21,381 nucleotides of DNA from Bacteroidaceae bacterium (lineage in GTDB: Bacteria; Bacteroidota; Bacteroidia; Bacteroidales; Barnesiellaceae_A), in contig JAFZDG010000315.1 in assembly GCA_017561285.1 (NCBI GenBank), positions 1-21,381 on the forward strand, given 5' to 3'. Positions 1 through 9,000 of this stretch are shown piece after piece. Each line of letters opens with the position of its first letter. Position 1 is the stretch's first letter. The position numbers and the translations under genes are program-made. Under the pieces are notes generated by a model that saw nothing but the letters and a program-made list of their open reading frames with translations, was not told where the DNA came from and searched no databases.

Positions 1-1268
1 GCACTCAAATCAGGTAGTGCTTGCCACAAACATGCCAATGCACCCGATATGATGGGGGTAGAGAATGACGTGCCGGTGGTTTGCGACACTGAGCCATCTT
101 TGTTGATAATGTATGTGCCTTCACCTATGGCTGCTACATCGGGCTTGATGCGGCCATCGGTGGTGTTACCTATACTACTGAAAAAACTATGTTGACCATC
201 GACATCAACGCTACCTACTGTAAGTATTCCGAATGCATCGCTCGGTACGTTTATTTTTTCCCAACTGTTGTTATATTCGTTTCCGGCAGCCGATACTACG
301 AGCAATCCTTTTTGGGCGGCAATGTTGGCAATACGGGTAGAGAATGCTGTTTGACCATCTAAGTCGGCTGTTGTGTAGTCTTGAGAAGGATCATCGAAGG
401 TGTTGTAGCCCAACGAAGAGTTTATGATATCTGCACCTATGCTATCGGCCATCTCTACACCGGCAGCCCAATAGTCCTCCTCAACGCTATTTTCGCCTCG
501 GTTATCTTCTGTTACTATCAGTACATAATTGGCTTCGGGTGCTGCACCGATATATCGTCCCGGTGCATATGCCGCCATACAGATGAGTACCGTTGTGCCA
601 TGACTTACACCGCTATACGAAAACGCTTTTTGAGTGAAGTCGTGGGTACCAATGATTTGTATATTCTTCATATATGGGTGGGTATCTACATCCGGAAATC
701 CGGCATCGAGTACGGCTATCGTTATGTCTTTGCCATAGTAGCCGGCTTGGTGTAGCGAGTCGAGATTTATCATATGCAGTTGATCCCAAGCCATTCCGTA
801 GAGCGGATTTTTTTTCGCTCTGTTGGTTGGTCTGCTTAAATAGCTCTCGTCTTGCAAAAGTCGAGTTTTATGGTGGGGTATATCTGTCTTGATGTTTTTC
901 AGGCTTGGCTGCACACACTCTATTTTTGTGACGAAAGGCAGCGCTTCTATTTTAGTCAATATCTCTTTATTATCGGTCGCGATAACAGCCGTATTCATCC
1001 ACCGAGAGGATACAATAATCTTTGTCCCCAAGCTCTCTATACTTTGTCGGTAAGTAGTGCTTATGGGTAGATCTTGTTCGGTAATTTCTATACGACATTT
1101 GGCTCTGCGCTCAATGCTTTTTTGAGACAGGAATGCTTCGGGATGTTCTATCGAATATTCACTCCCGGCTTTGTCCGAGAGCCAAATGCGATATTTGGCA
1201 CTCGATTGTCCCATAATATTTAGTGAGATAAGGCCTATAAAGCAGAGGCTTATCAATAGTCTTTTCAT
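1..1268 (-). CDS. Secreted subtilisin-like serine protease (S8 family), 3' end outside window
   Basis: Partial gene: 422 codons are visible from ATG at 1268, with no stop before the left edge. It opens with a signal peptide (about residues 1-20, MKRLLISLCFIGLISLNIMG) and a region of about 130 residues that resembles an S8 propeptide. The subtilisin catalytic set follows in order: Asp187 in VLDAGFPD, His222 in SHGTTV, oxyanion Asn329 in AAGNEYN and Ser400 in GTSFSTP. All are present, so an active exported endopeptidase is likely. The start codon overlaps the mnmA stop (ATGA, 4 bases), so the two genes are probably co-transcribed and translationally coupled. Substrate is unknown. The missing C-terminus would show whether it carries a T9SS sorting domain. 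Family assignment is firm; role is not. Confidence 0.9.
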   Translation of the reverse strand, partial: MKRLLISLCFIGLISLNIMGQSSAKYRIWLSDKAGSEYSIEHPEAFLSQKSIERRAKCRIEITEQDLPISTTYRQSIESLGTKIIVSSRWMNTAVIATDNKEILTKIEALPFVTKIECVQPSLKNIKTDIPHHKTRLLQDESYLSRPTNRAKKNPLYGMAWDQLHMINLDSLHQAGYYGKDITIAVLDAGFPDVDTHPYMKNIQIIGTHDFTQKAFSYSGVSHGTTVLICMAAYAPGRYIGAAPEANYVLIVTEDNRGENSVEEDYWAAGVEMADSIGADIINSSLGYNTFDDPSQDYTTADLDGQTAFSTRIANIAAQKGLLVVSAAGNEYNNSWEKINVPSDAFGILTVGSVDVDGQHSFFSSIGNTTDGRIKPDVAAIGEGTYIINKDGSVSQTTGTSFSTPIISGALACLWQALPDLS

Positions 1269-2368
1269 AGTTTGCTATATTTCTTTAGTAGTTTGGTGTC
1301 TTCAATAATGCCTCCACCCACGACAATGTCACCATCGTATATAACAGCCGACTGCCCCGGTGTAAGTGCCGATACAGGGGCGGCAAAGTGGATAATGGCG
1401 TTGCCATCGTCTACCATCTCGATGGTTGCCTCAACGGGCGTACTGCGGTAACGAATGCGTACGGCAAGCTGTTCGCGAGGTTCATATTTGCTGTCAAATC
1501 TCACACCTGTAAGTAGTGCTGTCTGTTGCAAGAGTTCTTCGGCATTGCCCAATCGAATGGTGTTTTTGGCCGGATTGATGCGAATTACATATGCCGGATG
1601 TCCGAGGGCTATTTCCAACCCTTTGCGTTGTCCGATGGTGTAGAACGGATAGCCTTTGTGTCGACCTATTTTGCGTCCTTGAGCATCTACATAGTATCCT
1701 CCTGCTACTTGGCTGTCGAGGTCGGGTACCATCTCGCGCAGAAAATCTCGATAGTCATCGGGTACAAAGCAGGCCTCCATACTCTCTTTTTTCTCGGCTT
1801 TCTGTACAAACCCTTTTTGCCGTACATACTCTTTTATTTCTTGTTTATCGCGACCGCCAAGTGGAAAAATGGTACGAGACAATTGCTCTTCGGTAAGTCT
1901 CCACAAAAAGTACGATTGATCTTTCTTGTTGTCAACTCCACAGGCCAACATAGGTTTACCATCGTGGTCTATAATGCGGGCGTAGTGTCCGGTGGCAATG
2001 CGGTTGCAGTGTAGGCGGTCGGCTTCATCGAGTAGGTATTTCCACTTAAAAAAGCGGTTGCACATAACGCAAGGATTGGGTGTGCGCCCGCGCATATACT
2101 CATCGATATAAGCTTGTACAACTTCGGCTCTGAAGGCTTCACGAATATCGAGTGTGTGATGTTCGATGCCCAGTCTATTGGCCAGTTCACGCGCCTCTAA
2201 GATATGATTGGGTTCTTCTTGATGAGGCGATGAGAATTGTGCCGGAACATCCCACATACGCAGGGTGAGACCAACAACTTCGAAGCCCTCGTCTTGTAGC
2301 AACATACATACAGCCGAGCTATCAACTCCGCCGCTCATACCCACCAATATTCGTTCCTTTGTTGTCAT
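1265..2368 (-). CDS. mnmA: tRNA-specific 2-thiouridylase MnmA
   Basis: Cytosolic enzyme that activates U34 of the Lys, Glu and Gln tRNAs with ATP and transfers sulfur to give 2-thiouridine. The 367 residues match the usual family length. Visible motifs are the PP-loop SGGVDSS (residues 12-18), the catalytic cysteine Cys103 in PNPCVMCN, the GHYARI stretch near 127-132, and the second active-site cysteine Cys200 in MEACFVPD. The C-terminal beta-barrel region is complete. It has its own promoter (2393-2424) with a leader of about 18 bases, and its stop overlaps the start of the downstream protease gene. Bacteroidales often carry more than one mnmA-like gene; whether this is the only copy cannot be told here. 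Confidence 0.96.
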   Translation of the reverse strand: MTTKERILVGMSGGVDSSAVCMLLQDEGFEVVGLTLRMWDVPAQFSSPHQEEPNHILEARELANRLGIEHHTLDIREAFRAEVVQAYIDEYMRGRTPNPCVMCNRFFKWKYLLDEADRLHCNRIATGHYARIIDHDGKPMLACGVDNKKDQSYFLWRLTEEQLSRTIFPLGGRDKQEIKEYVRQKGFVQKAEKKESMEACFVPDDYRDFLREMVPDLDSQVAGGYYVDAQGRKIGRHKGYPFYTIGQRKGLEIALGHPAYVIRINPAKNTIRLGNAEELLQQTALLTGVRFDSKYEPREQLAVRIRYRSTPVEATIEMVDDGNAIIHFAAPVSALTPGQSAVIYDGDIVVGGGIIEDTKLLKKYSKL

Positions 2369-2392
2369 ATATAATAACTGCCTTTAAGAGTG

Positions 2393-2424
2393 CAAAGGTA
2401 CGTAATATTTTCGGTAATATGCAA
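2393..2424 (-). promoter_or_regulatory. Bacteroidetes-type promoter for mnmA
   Basis: On the minus strand the -7 box TACCTTTG (2393-2400) matches the TAnnTTTG consensus. A -33 TTG (2422-2424) lies 21 bases upstream. The predicted start of transcription is near 2386, giving a short leader before the ATG at 2368. This implies mnmA and the protease can be expressed apart from the T9SS/ispF unit. Confidence 0.75.
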
Positions 2425-2454
2425 TTATAATATGTTGTAAATGTGTTAATCTCT

Positions 2455-2485
2455 ATTGACTTTTGATTGACTTTTGATTGTCAAT
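2455..2485. repeat. 11-base tandem repeat ending in an inverted repeat
   Basis: Two exact copies of ATTGACTTTTG (2455-2465 and 2466-2476) are followed by ATTGTCAAT, so ATTGAC at the left pairs with GTCAAT at 2480-2485. It abuts the stop codon of the membrane-protein gene and lies upstream of the mnmA promoter. It could be a weak terminator or a protein-binding site; it is too AT-rich to be a strong hairpin. Confidence 0.4.
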
Positions 2486-4233
2486 TATTGGGGTATTTTC
2501 AAGAGCGTGATGTAGTTGTCGTTATATACTTCGTAGTAGCCGTTTCGTTGTATGAAACCGGCCAATATCTGAGCTTTTTCATACATCTCGGGATGCTCTA
2601 TGGCATTGAGATAATCGGTTTTTGACAGGTCTCGATAATAGAAGTGTGGTATGGCTATCAGGGGAAGCTGACGTGCGCTATGTTCGGCATCAAAGAGTTG
2701 ACGCTCAAACATATCTGCACCCCAGAAGGTGCTCCACGGTGAGCCTAAATAGGGTTGCATACCGGTGAGGTAGTGTAGCATAGGTGCATTGTCAAAGACA
2801 AGCAGATAGTTTCCCTCCATACGGTGTGCCAGAGTGCTGCTTACAATCCTGTCGATGATGGCCGCTCGCTCTTGCGAGGTGTAAGTCGTTGCTGCTGTGG
2901 CTATTTGTGTACGGTGAGTTTTCTGCAAGCGGCTGCCATCGTCAAAGTAGCATACACTATGGGTGGCAACGTAAAAGATAAATGCCACGCCTGCCATAAT
3001 ATGTATATGGCGTGAATGGGTATTGTCTATTGATATGGTGTAATGTCTGTCTTGCTTGTCGTCTATGCATATATTGCACTTGATGGGACGGCGTATAAGG
3101 TCTATGAGCATAGGCATACCCAACCACATACATGAATTGCAGATATTGGCATATGAATCGCCTCCAAGGGGTATGACAACAAGTGCCGCAAGTGAGGCAA
3201 GTGCCAATATAAAATGGTTGCGGTCGTGACGGAAACTGATGGCATAAACTATAGATGCTGCTGTTACTGCGCCCCACATAGCATAATGGTTGCGTACAAG
3301 CATTGCATAGAAGAGTGCCGAGCATATAACTCCCGCTATCAGTTTGCTGCCTTTCAATTTGATATATTGTGTGGCTATGATATAGACCATACAGATGAGA
3401 AATCCATACAGACTACTTGTGAATATGGCTTTGTAGGTATAGGTGTAAGTACCTATGAGATTCTTGATGCTGTGGGTGTCGGAAGCATCGCCACTCATTA
3501 CAAAGAGTGAGCCTATAGAGGCAAACCATATGCGTAGGTGCTGTAGCGAATAGAGCAATATGAACATAAGCAACGAGCCGATGAGAAAACCTCCCAATAT
3601 GCGTAGCATATTTTGCCCTGCTTTATAATAATAGCCCGAGTAGTTGGCTTCTACCAAAGGTATGAGTGCGAGTATTACCAATGCTATGTTGGGCAGTCGT
3701 GTCATTCCATTGACTATGAGCATAAAACCCATTATCCACCACGATATGTTATTCCCTCTTACACCTTTCATTGCAGCGTAGATGGTGAGTAAGAAAAGCA
3801 AGATGGTAAGACAATCGTGATTGAAATAATACAAGCACAATCCCGGCCATAGCACACATGCAAGTGTGCCTATGACAATCGTTGATGCTCGAAAGTAGGG
3901 CTTGAGTATGGCAAAGGTTGTAAGAACGATGGCACCTGATGTGATGGCAAAAAGTATGCGGTATCCGTATGTACCCAGCCATCCAAACAATATTTCCCAT
4001 ATACCACCTATCACACCGGTGAGGTAATAAAGAAACAGATACTCAACATCGGCGGGGTGGGTGTAGATATTCTGATAAAACGTGAGCGAAAATCCTTCAT
4101 CGGCAAAGTCGATTCCTTGCAGTGATACAATCAAATAGTATATCACCGCAAATGCTGTCATACCCCACATACATCGCCGAGGATGTTTGTCGAGTATATT
4201 CATCTTGTCCGATATGTTTTGAAGGATATTCAT
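2485..4233 (-). CDS. Polytopic membrane protein, probable GT-C-type glycosyltransferase
   Basis: 582 residues, with an N-terminal membrane segment (about 24-40) and roughly ten further hydrophobic helices up to about residue 440. A soluble tail of about 140 residues follows, probably periplasmic. Just after the first helix is an acidic motif, IDFADEGF, with Asp42, Asp45 and Glu46. GT-C enzymes that use lipid-phosphate sugars have their catalytic acidic residue in this first outer loop. The overall shape fits that class, but I see no motif naming a sugar or acceptor. It starts 9 bases after the ispF stop. The N-terminus has two candidate starts, Met1 (4233) and Met11 (4203), in a repeated MNIL sequence; neither has a strong ribosome site. 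Possible partners are cell-envelope glycans made in the same unit, which is inference. Confidence 0.6.
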   Translation of the reverse strand: MNILQNISDKMNILDKHPRRCMWGMTAFAVIYYLIVSLQGIDFADEGFSLTFYQNIYTHPADVEYLFLYYLTGVIGGIWEILFGWLGTYGYRILFAITSGAIVLTTFAILKPYFRASTIVIGTLACVLWPGLCLYYFNHDCLTILLFLLTIYAAMKGVRGNNISWWIMGFMLIVNGMTRLPNIALVILALIPLVEANYSGYYYKAGQNMLRILGGFLIGSLLMFILLYSLQHLRIWFASIGSLFVMSGDASDTHSIKNLIGTYTYTYKAIFTSSLYGFLICMVYIIATQYIKLKGSKLIAGVICSALFYAMLVRNHYAMWGAVTAASIVYAISFRHDRNHFILALASLAALVVIPLGGDSYANICNSCMWLGMPMLIDLIRRPIKCNICIDDKQDRHYTISIDNTHSRHIHIMAGVAFIFYVATHSVCYFDDGSRLQKTHRTQIATAATTYTSQERAAIIDRIVSSTLAHRMEGNYLLVFDNAPMLHYLTGMQPYLGSPWSTFWGADMFERQLFDAEHSARQLPLIAIPHFYYRDLSKTDYLNAIEHPEMYEKAQILAGFIQRNGYYEVYNDNYITLLKIPQ

Positions 4234-4242
4234 CTTGATAGG

Positions 4243-4719
4243 CTATTTTTCTATGAGTACCACTGCATAGGCCGAAATGCCTTCTTCGCGGCCGGTAAAA
4301 CCCAACTTCTCGGTTGTTGTGGCTTTGATAGAGATGTCATCAATATCTATACCCATACAGGCCGACAAGGTCTCTTTCATTGCCGGAATGTGTGGATTGA
4401 GTTTGGGACGTTCGGCGCAGATTGTCATATCGGCATTGCCTATATGGTAGCCTTTTTCGGCCAATAACGCTACTACTTTGCGCAACAGAATTTTACTATC
4501 GATACCGGCATACTCGCCTGCTGTATCGGGAAAGTGATAGCCAATGTCGCGCATATTGGCAGCTCCCAATAGTGCATCGCAAAGGGCGTGTATGAGCACA
4601 TCGGCATCCGAGTGCCCCAATAGACCGGCTGTGTGTTCAATGCGTACACCGCCCAACCAAAGGTCACGACCTTCGACTAAGCGGTGTACATCATAGCCCA
4701 TTCCCACTCTTATTTTCAT
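4243..4719 (-). CDS. ispF: 2-C-methyl-D-erythritol 2,4-cyclodiphosphate synthase
   Basis: Converts CDP-ME 2-phosphate into the cyclic diphosphate MEcPP, releasing CMP, in the non-mevalonate isoprenoid pathway in the cytosol. At 158 residues it has normal length. The metal ligands are visible as Asp10 and His12 (GYDVHR) and His44 (in HSDADVLIHALCDALLGA). The conserved C-terminal signature ATTTEKLGFTGREEGI is present at about 133-148. It begins 12 bases after the porV stop and is followed after 9 bases by the membrane-protein gene, so it is inside one transcription unit. As I recall it, ispF next to porU-porV also occurs in Porphyromonas gingivalis, so this linkage is probably old and not functional in itself. 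Confidence 0.97.
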   Translation of the reverse strand: MKIRVGMGYDVHRLVEGRDLWLGGVRIEHTAGLLGHSDADVLIHALCDALLGAANMRDIGYHFPDTAGEYAGIDSKILLRKVVALLAEKGYHIGNADMTICAERPKLNPHIPAMKETLSACMGIDIDDISIKATTTEKLGFTGREEGISAYAVVLIEK

Positions 4720-4731
4720 AGGGATTATGTT

Positions 4732-5949
4732 TTATCTTACAAGATTCTTAATACCTTCGAGGTCAAACGAAAGTGTGAAACGCAATGTTTGGTCGAGAGG
4801 ACTCGATGCTGCTGTTGCCAAAAGGTAGGCGGCATCTACTTGCAATACGCTGTAGGCAAAGCTGGCTCCGAATGAGAAGAATTGGCGGTTGCCTTTGTAT
4901 TCGTCTTCATAATAGTATCCGGCGCGAAGTGAGAATTGTCGGTTGTATGAGTACTCAATACCTACCGAGAAGTTTATCTCGCGCAATTCCTCTTCAAAGC
5001 CACCCGGAGCATCATAGAATGACTTGGCTATACCCTCAAACGGTGACATATTGTAATACTCTTCGCGGGCTGCGTTGTATGCGTCAAAGTCGGTTGTTCC
5101 ATCGGCATTCTTGAATTGATACTCTTGAGGCATTGAAGGTACAAGCAACTTATTGGCATCGATGTTTATCGACATTGTGTTTTTGTCGGCAATGGGGAAG
5201 AGAAATGTTGTACCCAACTTGAGGTTGGTGGGCAAGAATGCCGGCTCGTTACCATTGTCGTAGGCAAGTTTCGAACCGATGTTCGAGATGTTCATACCCC
5301 AAGTCCATTGGCACTCATTGCGTGCAATGATAGGATAGCTGGTGTGATACCACGATATGTCGGCACCAAATGCCGATGCTCCTTTTACACTTCCGGTTGC
5401 ACTACCGCTCTCATCGTATTGGAAACCGAGGTCGGAGTAGATATAGCGCAATACAACACCCATAGAGAAACTCTCCGACAGCTTGCGTGAGTAGCCCAAG
5501 TCTACCGCCATTTCAAAGGGGTTGATACTGTTTACTTCATCACCGTTTTGGTTGGTGAGGATAATGCTACCCAACGAGAAATAGCGCAATGAGGCACTCA
5601 CAGCTTGAGGGCTGCCCTCTCCAAACTTAAGGTAACCACTGAGATTGGCCAAGTAAATGTCATTGACCAATTTGCTCAACCAGGGGGTGTATGACAATCC
5701 GATGCCGGCATCGCTATAAGCAAATGCATATTTCGATGCATTCCAGAATTGTGAGTTTACATCGGGATCGGTTGCAGCACCTATATCACCCATACCGGCA
5801 CCGCGTGCATCGGGGGCAATGGTAAGCGATGTTGCACCACTATTGACAGGATTAAATTGTTTTACAACCTCACCTTGTCCGTAGGCATTCATAAAAAGCA
5901 GTGTGCTCAGTAGTAATGTTACGATTGATATTATATTTCTCTTATTCAT
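4732..5949 (-). CDS. porV: Type IX secretion outer-membrane protein PorV (LptO)
   Basis: 405-residue outer-membrane beta-barrel with a signal peptide (about residues 1-24, ending near MNAYG). The PorV hallmark region follows at about 44-75: PDARGAGMGDIGAATDPDVN and then QFWNASKYAF. The remainder alternates aromatic and polar residues in the way of FadL-like barrels, up to a C-terminal strand RFTLSFDLEGIKNLVR. In T9SS bacteria PorV collects cargo from the SprA translocon and, with PorU, PorQ and PorZ, forms the attachment complex at the cell surface. It lies 55 bases downstream of a PorU-type gene and 12 bases upstream of ispF, matching the known porU-porV pairing. No convincing separate promoter is visible in the 55-base gap. 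Confidence 0.93.
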   Translation of the reverse strand: MNKRNIISIVTLLLSTLLFMNAYGQGEVVKQFNPVNSGATSLTIAPDARGAGMGDIGAATDPDVNSQFWNASKYAFAYSDAGIGLSYTPWLSKLVNDIYLANLSGYLKFGEGSPQAVSASLRYFSLGSIILTNQNGDEVNSINPFEMAVDLGYSRKLSESFSMGVVLRYIYSDLGFQYDESGSATGSVKGASAFGADISWYHTSYPIIARNECQWTWGMNISNIGSKLAYDNGNEPAFLPTNLKLGTTFLFPIADKNTMSINIDANKLLVPSMPQEYQFKNADGTTDFDAYNAAREEYYNMSPFEGIAKSFYDAPGGFEEELREINFSVGIEYSYNRQFSLRAGYYYEDEYKGNRQFFSFGASFAYSVLQVDAAYLLATAASSPLDQTLRFTLSFDLEGIKNLVR

Positions 5950-6004
5950 GCAATAATATTTGTTGAGTTTATTTCACCTTTATATAACAGCATTTATATA
6001 CATT

Positions 6005-9000
6005 TTATTGCGCAAGGACAATTATTTTTTTCTCTTTGGTCACAATTTTTTTTGTCCCGGTGTCAATCAGTGCATATGTATTGTATTGGCCGGGGGTGGC
6101 TTTGTTGCTATCGGGTATGTTCCATATAACCTCAGTTGCTTGTGTCTCGGTTGTCCACACTTCCTTGCCGGTGTGGCTATCGGTAATAACGTAGCGTATG
6201 GTCATTCCCGGTTCTATTGCTCTGCTGAGGCTTATGGTGGCTTGTGTGATAGCCGGATTTTCTGCTACTTGCAATTCATACTGGGTAGATAGCTCGGCTT
6301 CTACAGTACACGAAACGGTTATTTCTGAGGCATTGCCTGCATTGTCAAATGCTTTGACTGTAATTTGATGTGTACCGACCGATAGGTTGGTCAACGGGTA
6401 GTCGATGCTGCCTTTTCCATATTCGTTGTGTGGGCTGTAGTAGCCTGCGAGATCGTTGCACTCAATCTGGCCGTCTATGCGCAAGGTCATATGTTTGCCT
6501 ATAGCTATTTCATTGCACGCAATACCGCTCTCAATGTCACTGATATCGCAGTGAAACAGGGTGTTGGATTCTACAGAGCCCCCCTCGCTAAACCGATTGT
6601 TGCCAATCCATATTTGTGAAAAAATGGGTGCGGTTACATCTTGAGCTGTTTCATTCACACCATCTATAACAATGTTTTTGCAATAGCCTGCAGCTTCTAT
6701 GCCGCTGTTTGTGTCAAAGGCATATAAACTGATGAGTGTGGTGGTATCGCTCTGCAATGTCTGAGCCGGAATGCGGAAAGTTGTGGTAAAACGGCCATTG
6801 ACGATGGTGTCGGCAGCGGTTATAAGTTTGTATTGTCGTATGCCAAACTCCTCTGTGAGAACCGTTCCGGTTGTTCCAATTTTCTCTTGGGCTGTTTTCT
6901 TCTCTTCGGCATCATACATCTCGTAGCATAGTACGCCGTTGTAGTCGGTGGCTATGTTGTTTGTCTTGTTGTATATTGAGCCTGTCAGGATTACCTCTCC
7001 GTTGGCCGGTATGTTTATGATGGAGTTGTCTGTTACCGACTTACCATTGATGCTCTCAATGACTATGTCGTGTGTGGGTAGGGGTATGGCCAATGCCGGA
7101 TCGCCAATCAAACAATACTTCAGTTTATTGGCATCGCTTATGCGATTGCCTTTATTGTCGTGGAGCATTTTTTTCTTTGCTCGGCGCATTACATCGCCCA
7201 ACCGTATTTTCCCATCTGCACCGGGTATGTAAAACTCATGTAGCAGCGCTTGATTCATTCTTTCGTTTCCGGTGGTATATACGGTGCGGGTGGTTGTATA
7301 TAGTGCTATAAAACCACCTTTTTCGTTACGGAACAGTTCCTCACCCACCGAGTTCTCGTCTTTATCAAAGGGGCACACATCGCAGGTAGCTGTGATAAAT
7401 ACGGGCCATAAATTGTTTGTCATCTCTTTGGCGTGGGTTATATTGATAACATTCGTGCCTATTGATGTGTGACCGGCATGTCCCATATAACTATATATGA
7501 AAGCCCCTTCTTCGAGATTGCGATATATCTGATCTCGTGCACCTTCATATGGCGCATTAGGGCGAGAGTTGTAGGCACTCATATATATCTTGTCAACAAC
7601 GATGTGTTGTTGCTCTTTCTCTATGGTCTCGAGCGATACGTTGTTCATTTGGTGTATATGCAGGTTGTTGTCGCCATTGAGACCTATAAAGCAAGCTTTG
7701 TTTTTCCACAGGTTACGAGTGGGCTTTTGGTTGATATAGGTAATCAATTTGTTATACACCTTTTGCGATTCATCAATATTCTTTACCGGTATGCGACCTA
7801 TGCTCAGGTTTATCTCTTCCGATGTGATGTCTTTGCCGGTATTATCGCCCAATAAACCATAGTAGTCATCGGTCATATAAGAGTAGCGTTGGTCGGTGCT
7901 GCTCTCCGACTGGTATGTTATCAATAACTTGTTGTCATCATTGTGAAGTTTGGCACTGATAGCTCGGTTGTTGTATGAGCTACGACCATATAACAGTAAG
8001 TATTGAGGAGCATTGACATAGAGGGCTTGGGCGCGATCGTAGAACATCTTCATCATACGGCGTATGGCTGTTGCATCGGGGGTTCCTCCCGAGAACTCGT
8101 TGAATACCGATAATTGGTCGCATACCAATACCTTCATATGGTCGTTTTGACGGTGTATCTGAGCAATCTTTTCGGCCTCGTTGATAAAGGCTTGGCTGGT
8201 GAGAATAATCATATCGGGTATGTAATCGATACCATGTAGGTTCTGATGCTCGACGTTGCATACAAATTGCGGTGTAGAGAGGTCTTTACTGATGTCGAAA
8301 GCTACATATTCGTTGCATACATCACCCTGAGAGAGAGGCGTAAAAACAACTTTGCCATTTACCTCTTGAGTGCTGTGTATAAGAGGTGCATTTACATCGG
8401 TAATATCCCATACACGAATGTTGTTGCTAACGCTTTGTTTTGTGTTTATGGCATAATAATTACCATTCGGTTGTACGTTGCGGAAGTGTAGGGGAGAATT
8501 GTCCATTGTCAGGTGACGGGTATAGAACATTCGCACATAGTCGAGGTAGAAGTTCTTGATTGTACCCGACGACTTGGCTGTAAATGACAACTCAATTTGC
8601 TCGCCGGCCGGTATTGTATAGGTCTGTGTTGCCTCTTTGATGTAAGTGTATGAGTCCGATGCTTTTACCGTCATATTGGGCGTAAGTGTCGTATTGCCAC
8701 GTCGTGTTGTGAGGGTGCATGTTGTAGTGGCATTTGCGCCGGCCGCAATTTGTATTGTTATTTTATCTCCGGCTATACCGGGTGCATTGAGTCGAATGGT
8801 ATTGTTGTATAGCAAATCTTCGCCGAGGTACAAACGACCGGTCTGTCCCAAGCAAATGAGGTCATTTTCATATACCGCATACTCATCAAATGTAGTCATA
8901 GCAATACCATCGCTCCATTGGGTATCGGCTTGTTGCATAGCTACTTGCTCTCGGCTGTCGGTGAGAAAGTAGAATGTAATGTCCGAGTAATAGTTGTTGG

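Noticed and set aside
1526..2014. 162-codon plus-strand frame opposite mnmA
   Set aside because: Shadow of mnmA, whose motifs are complete and in frame.
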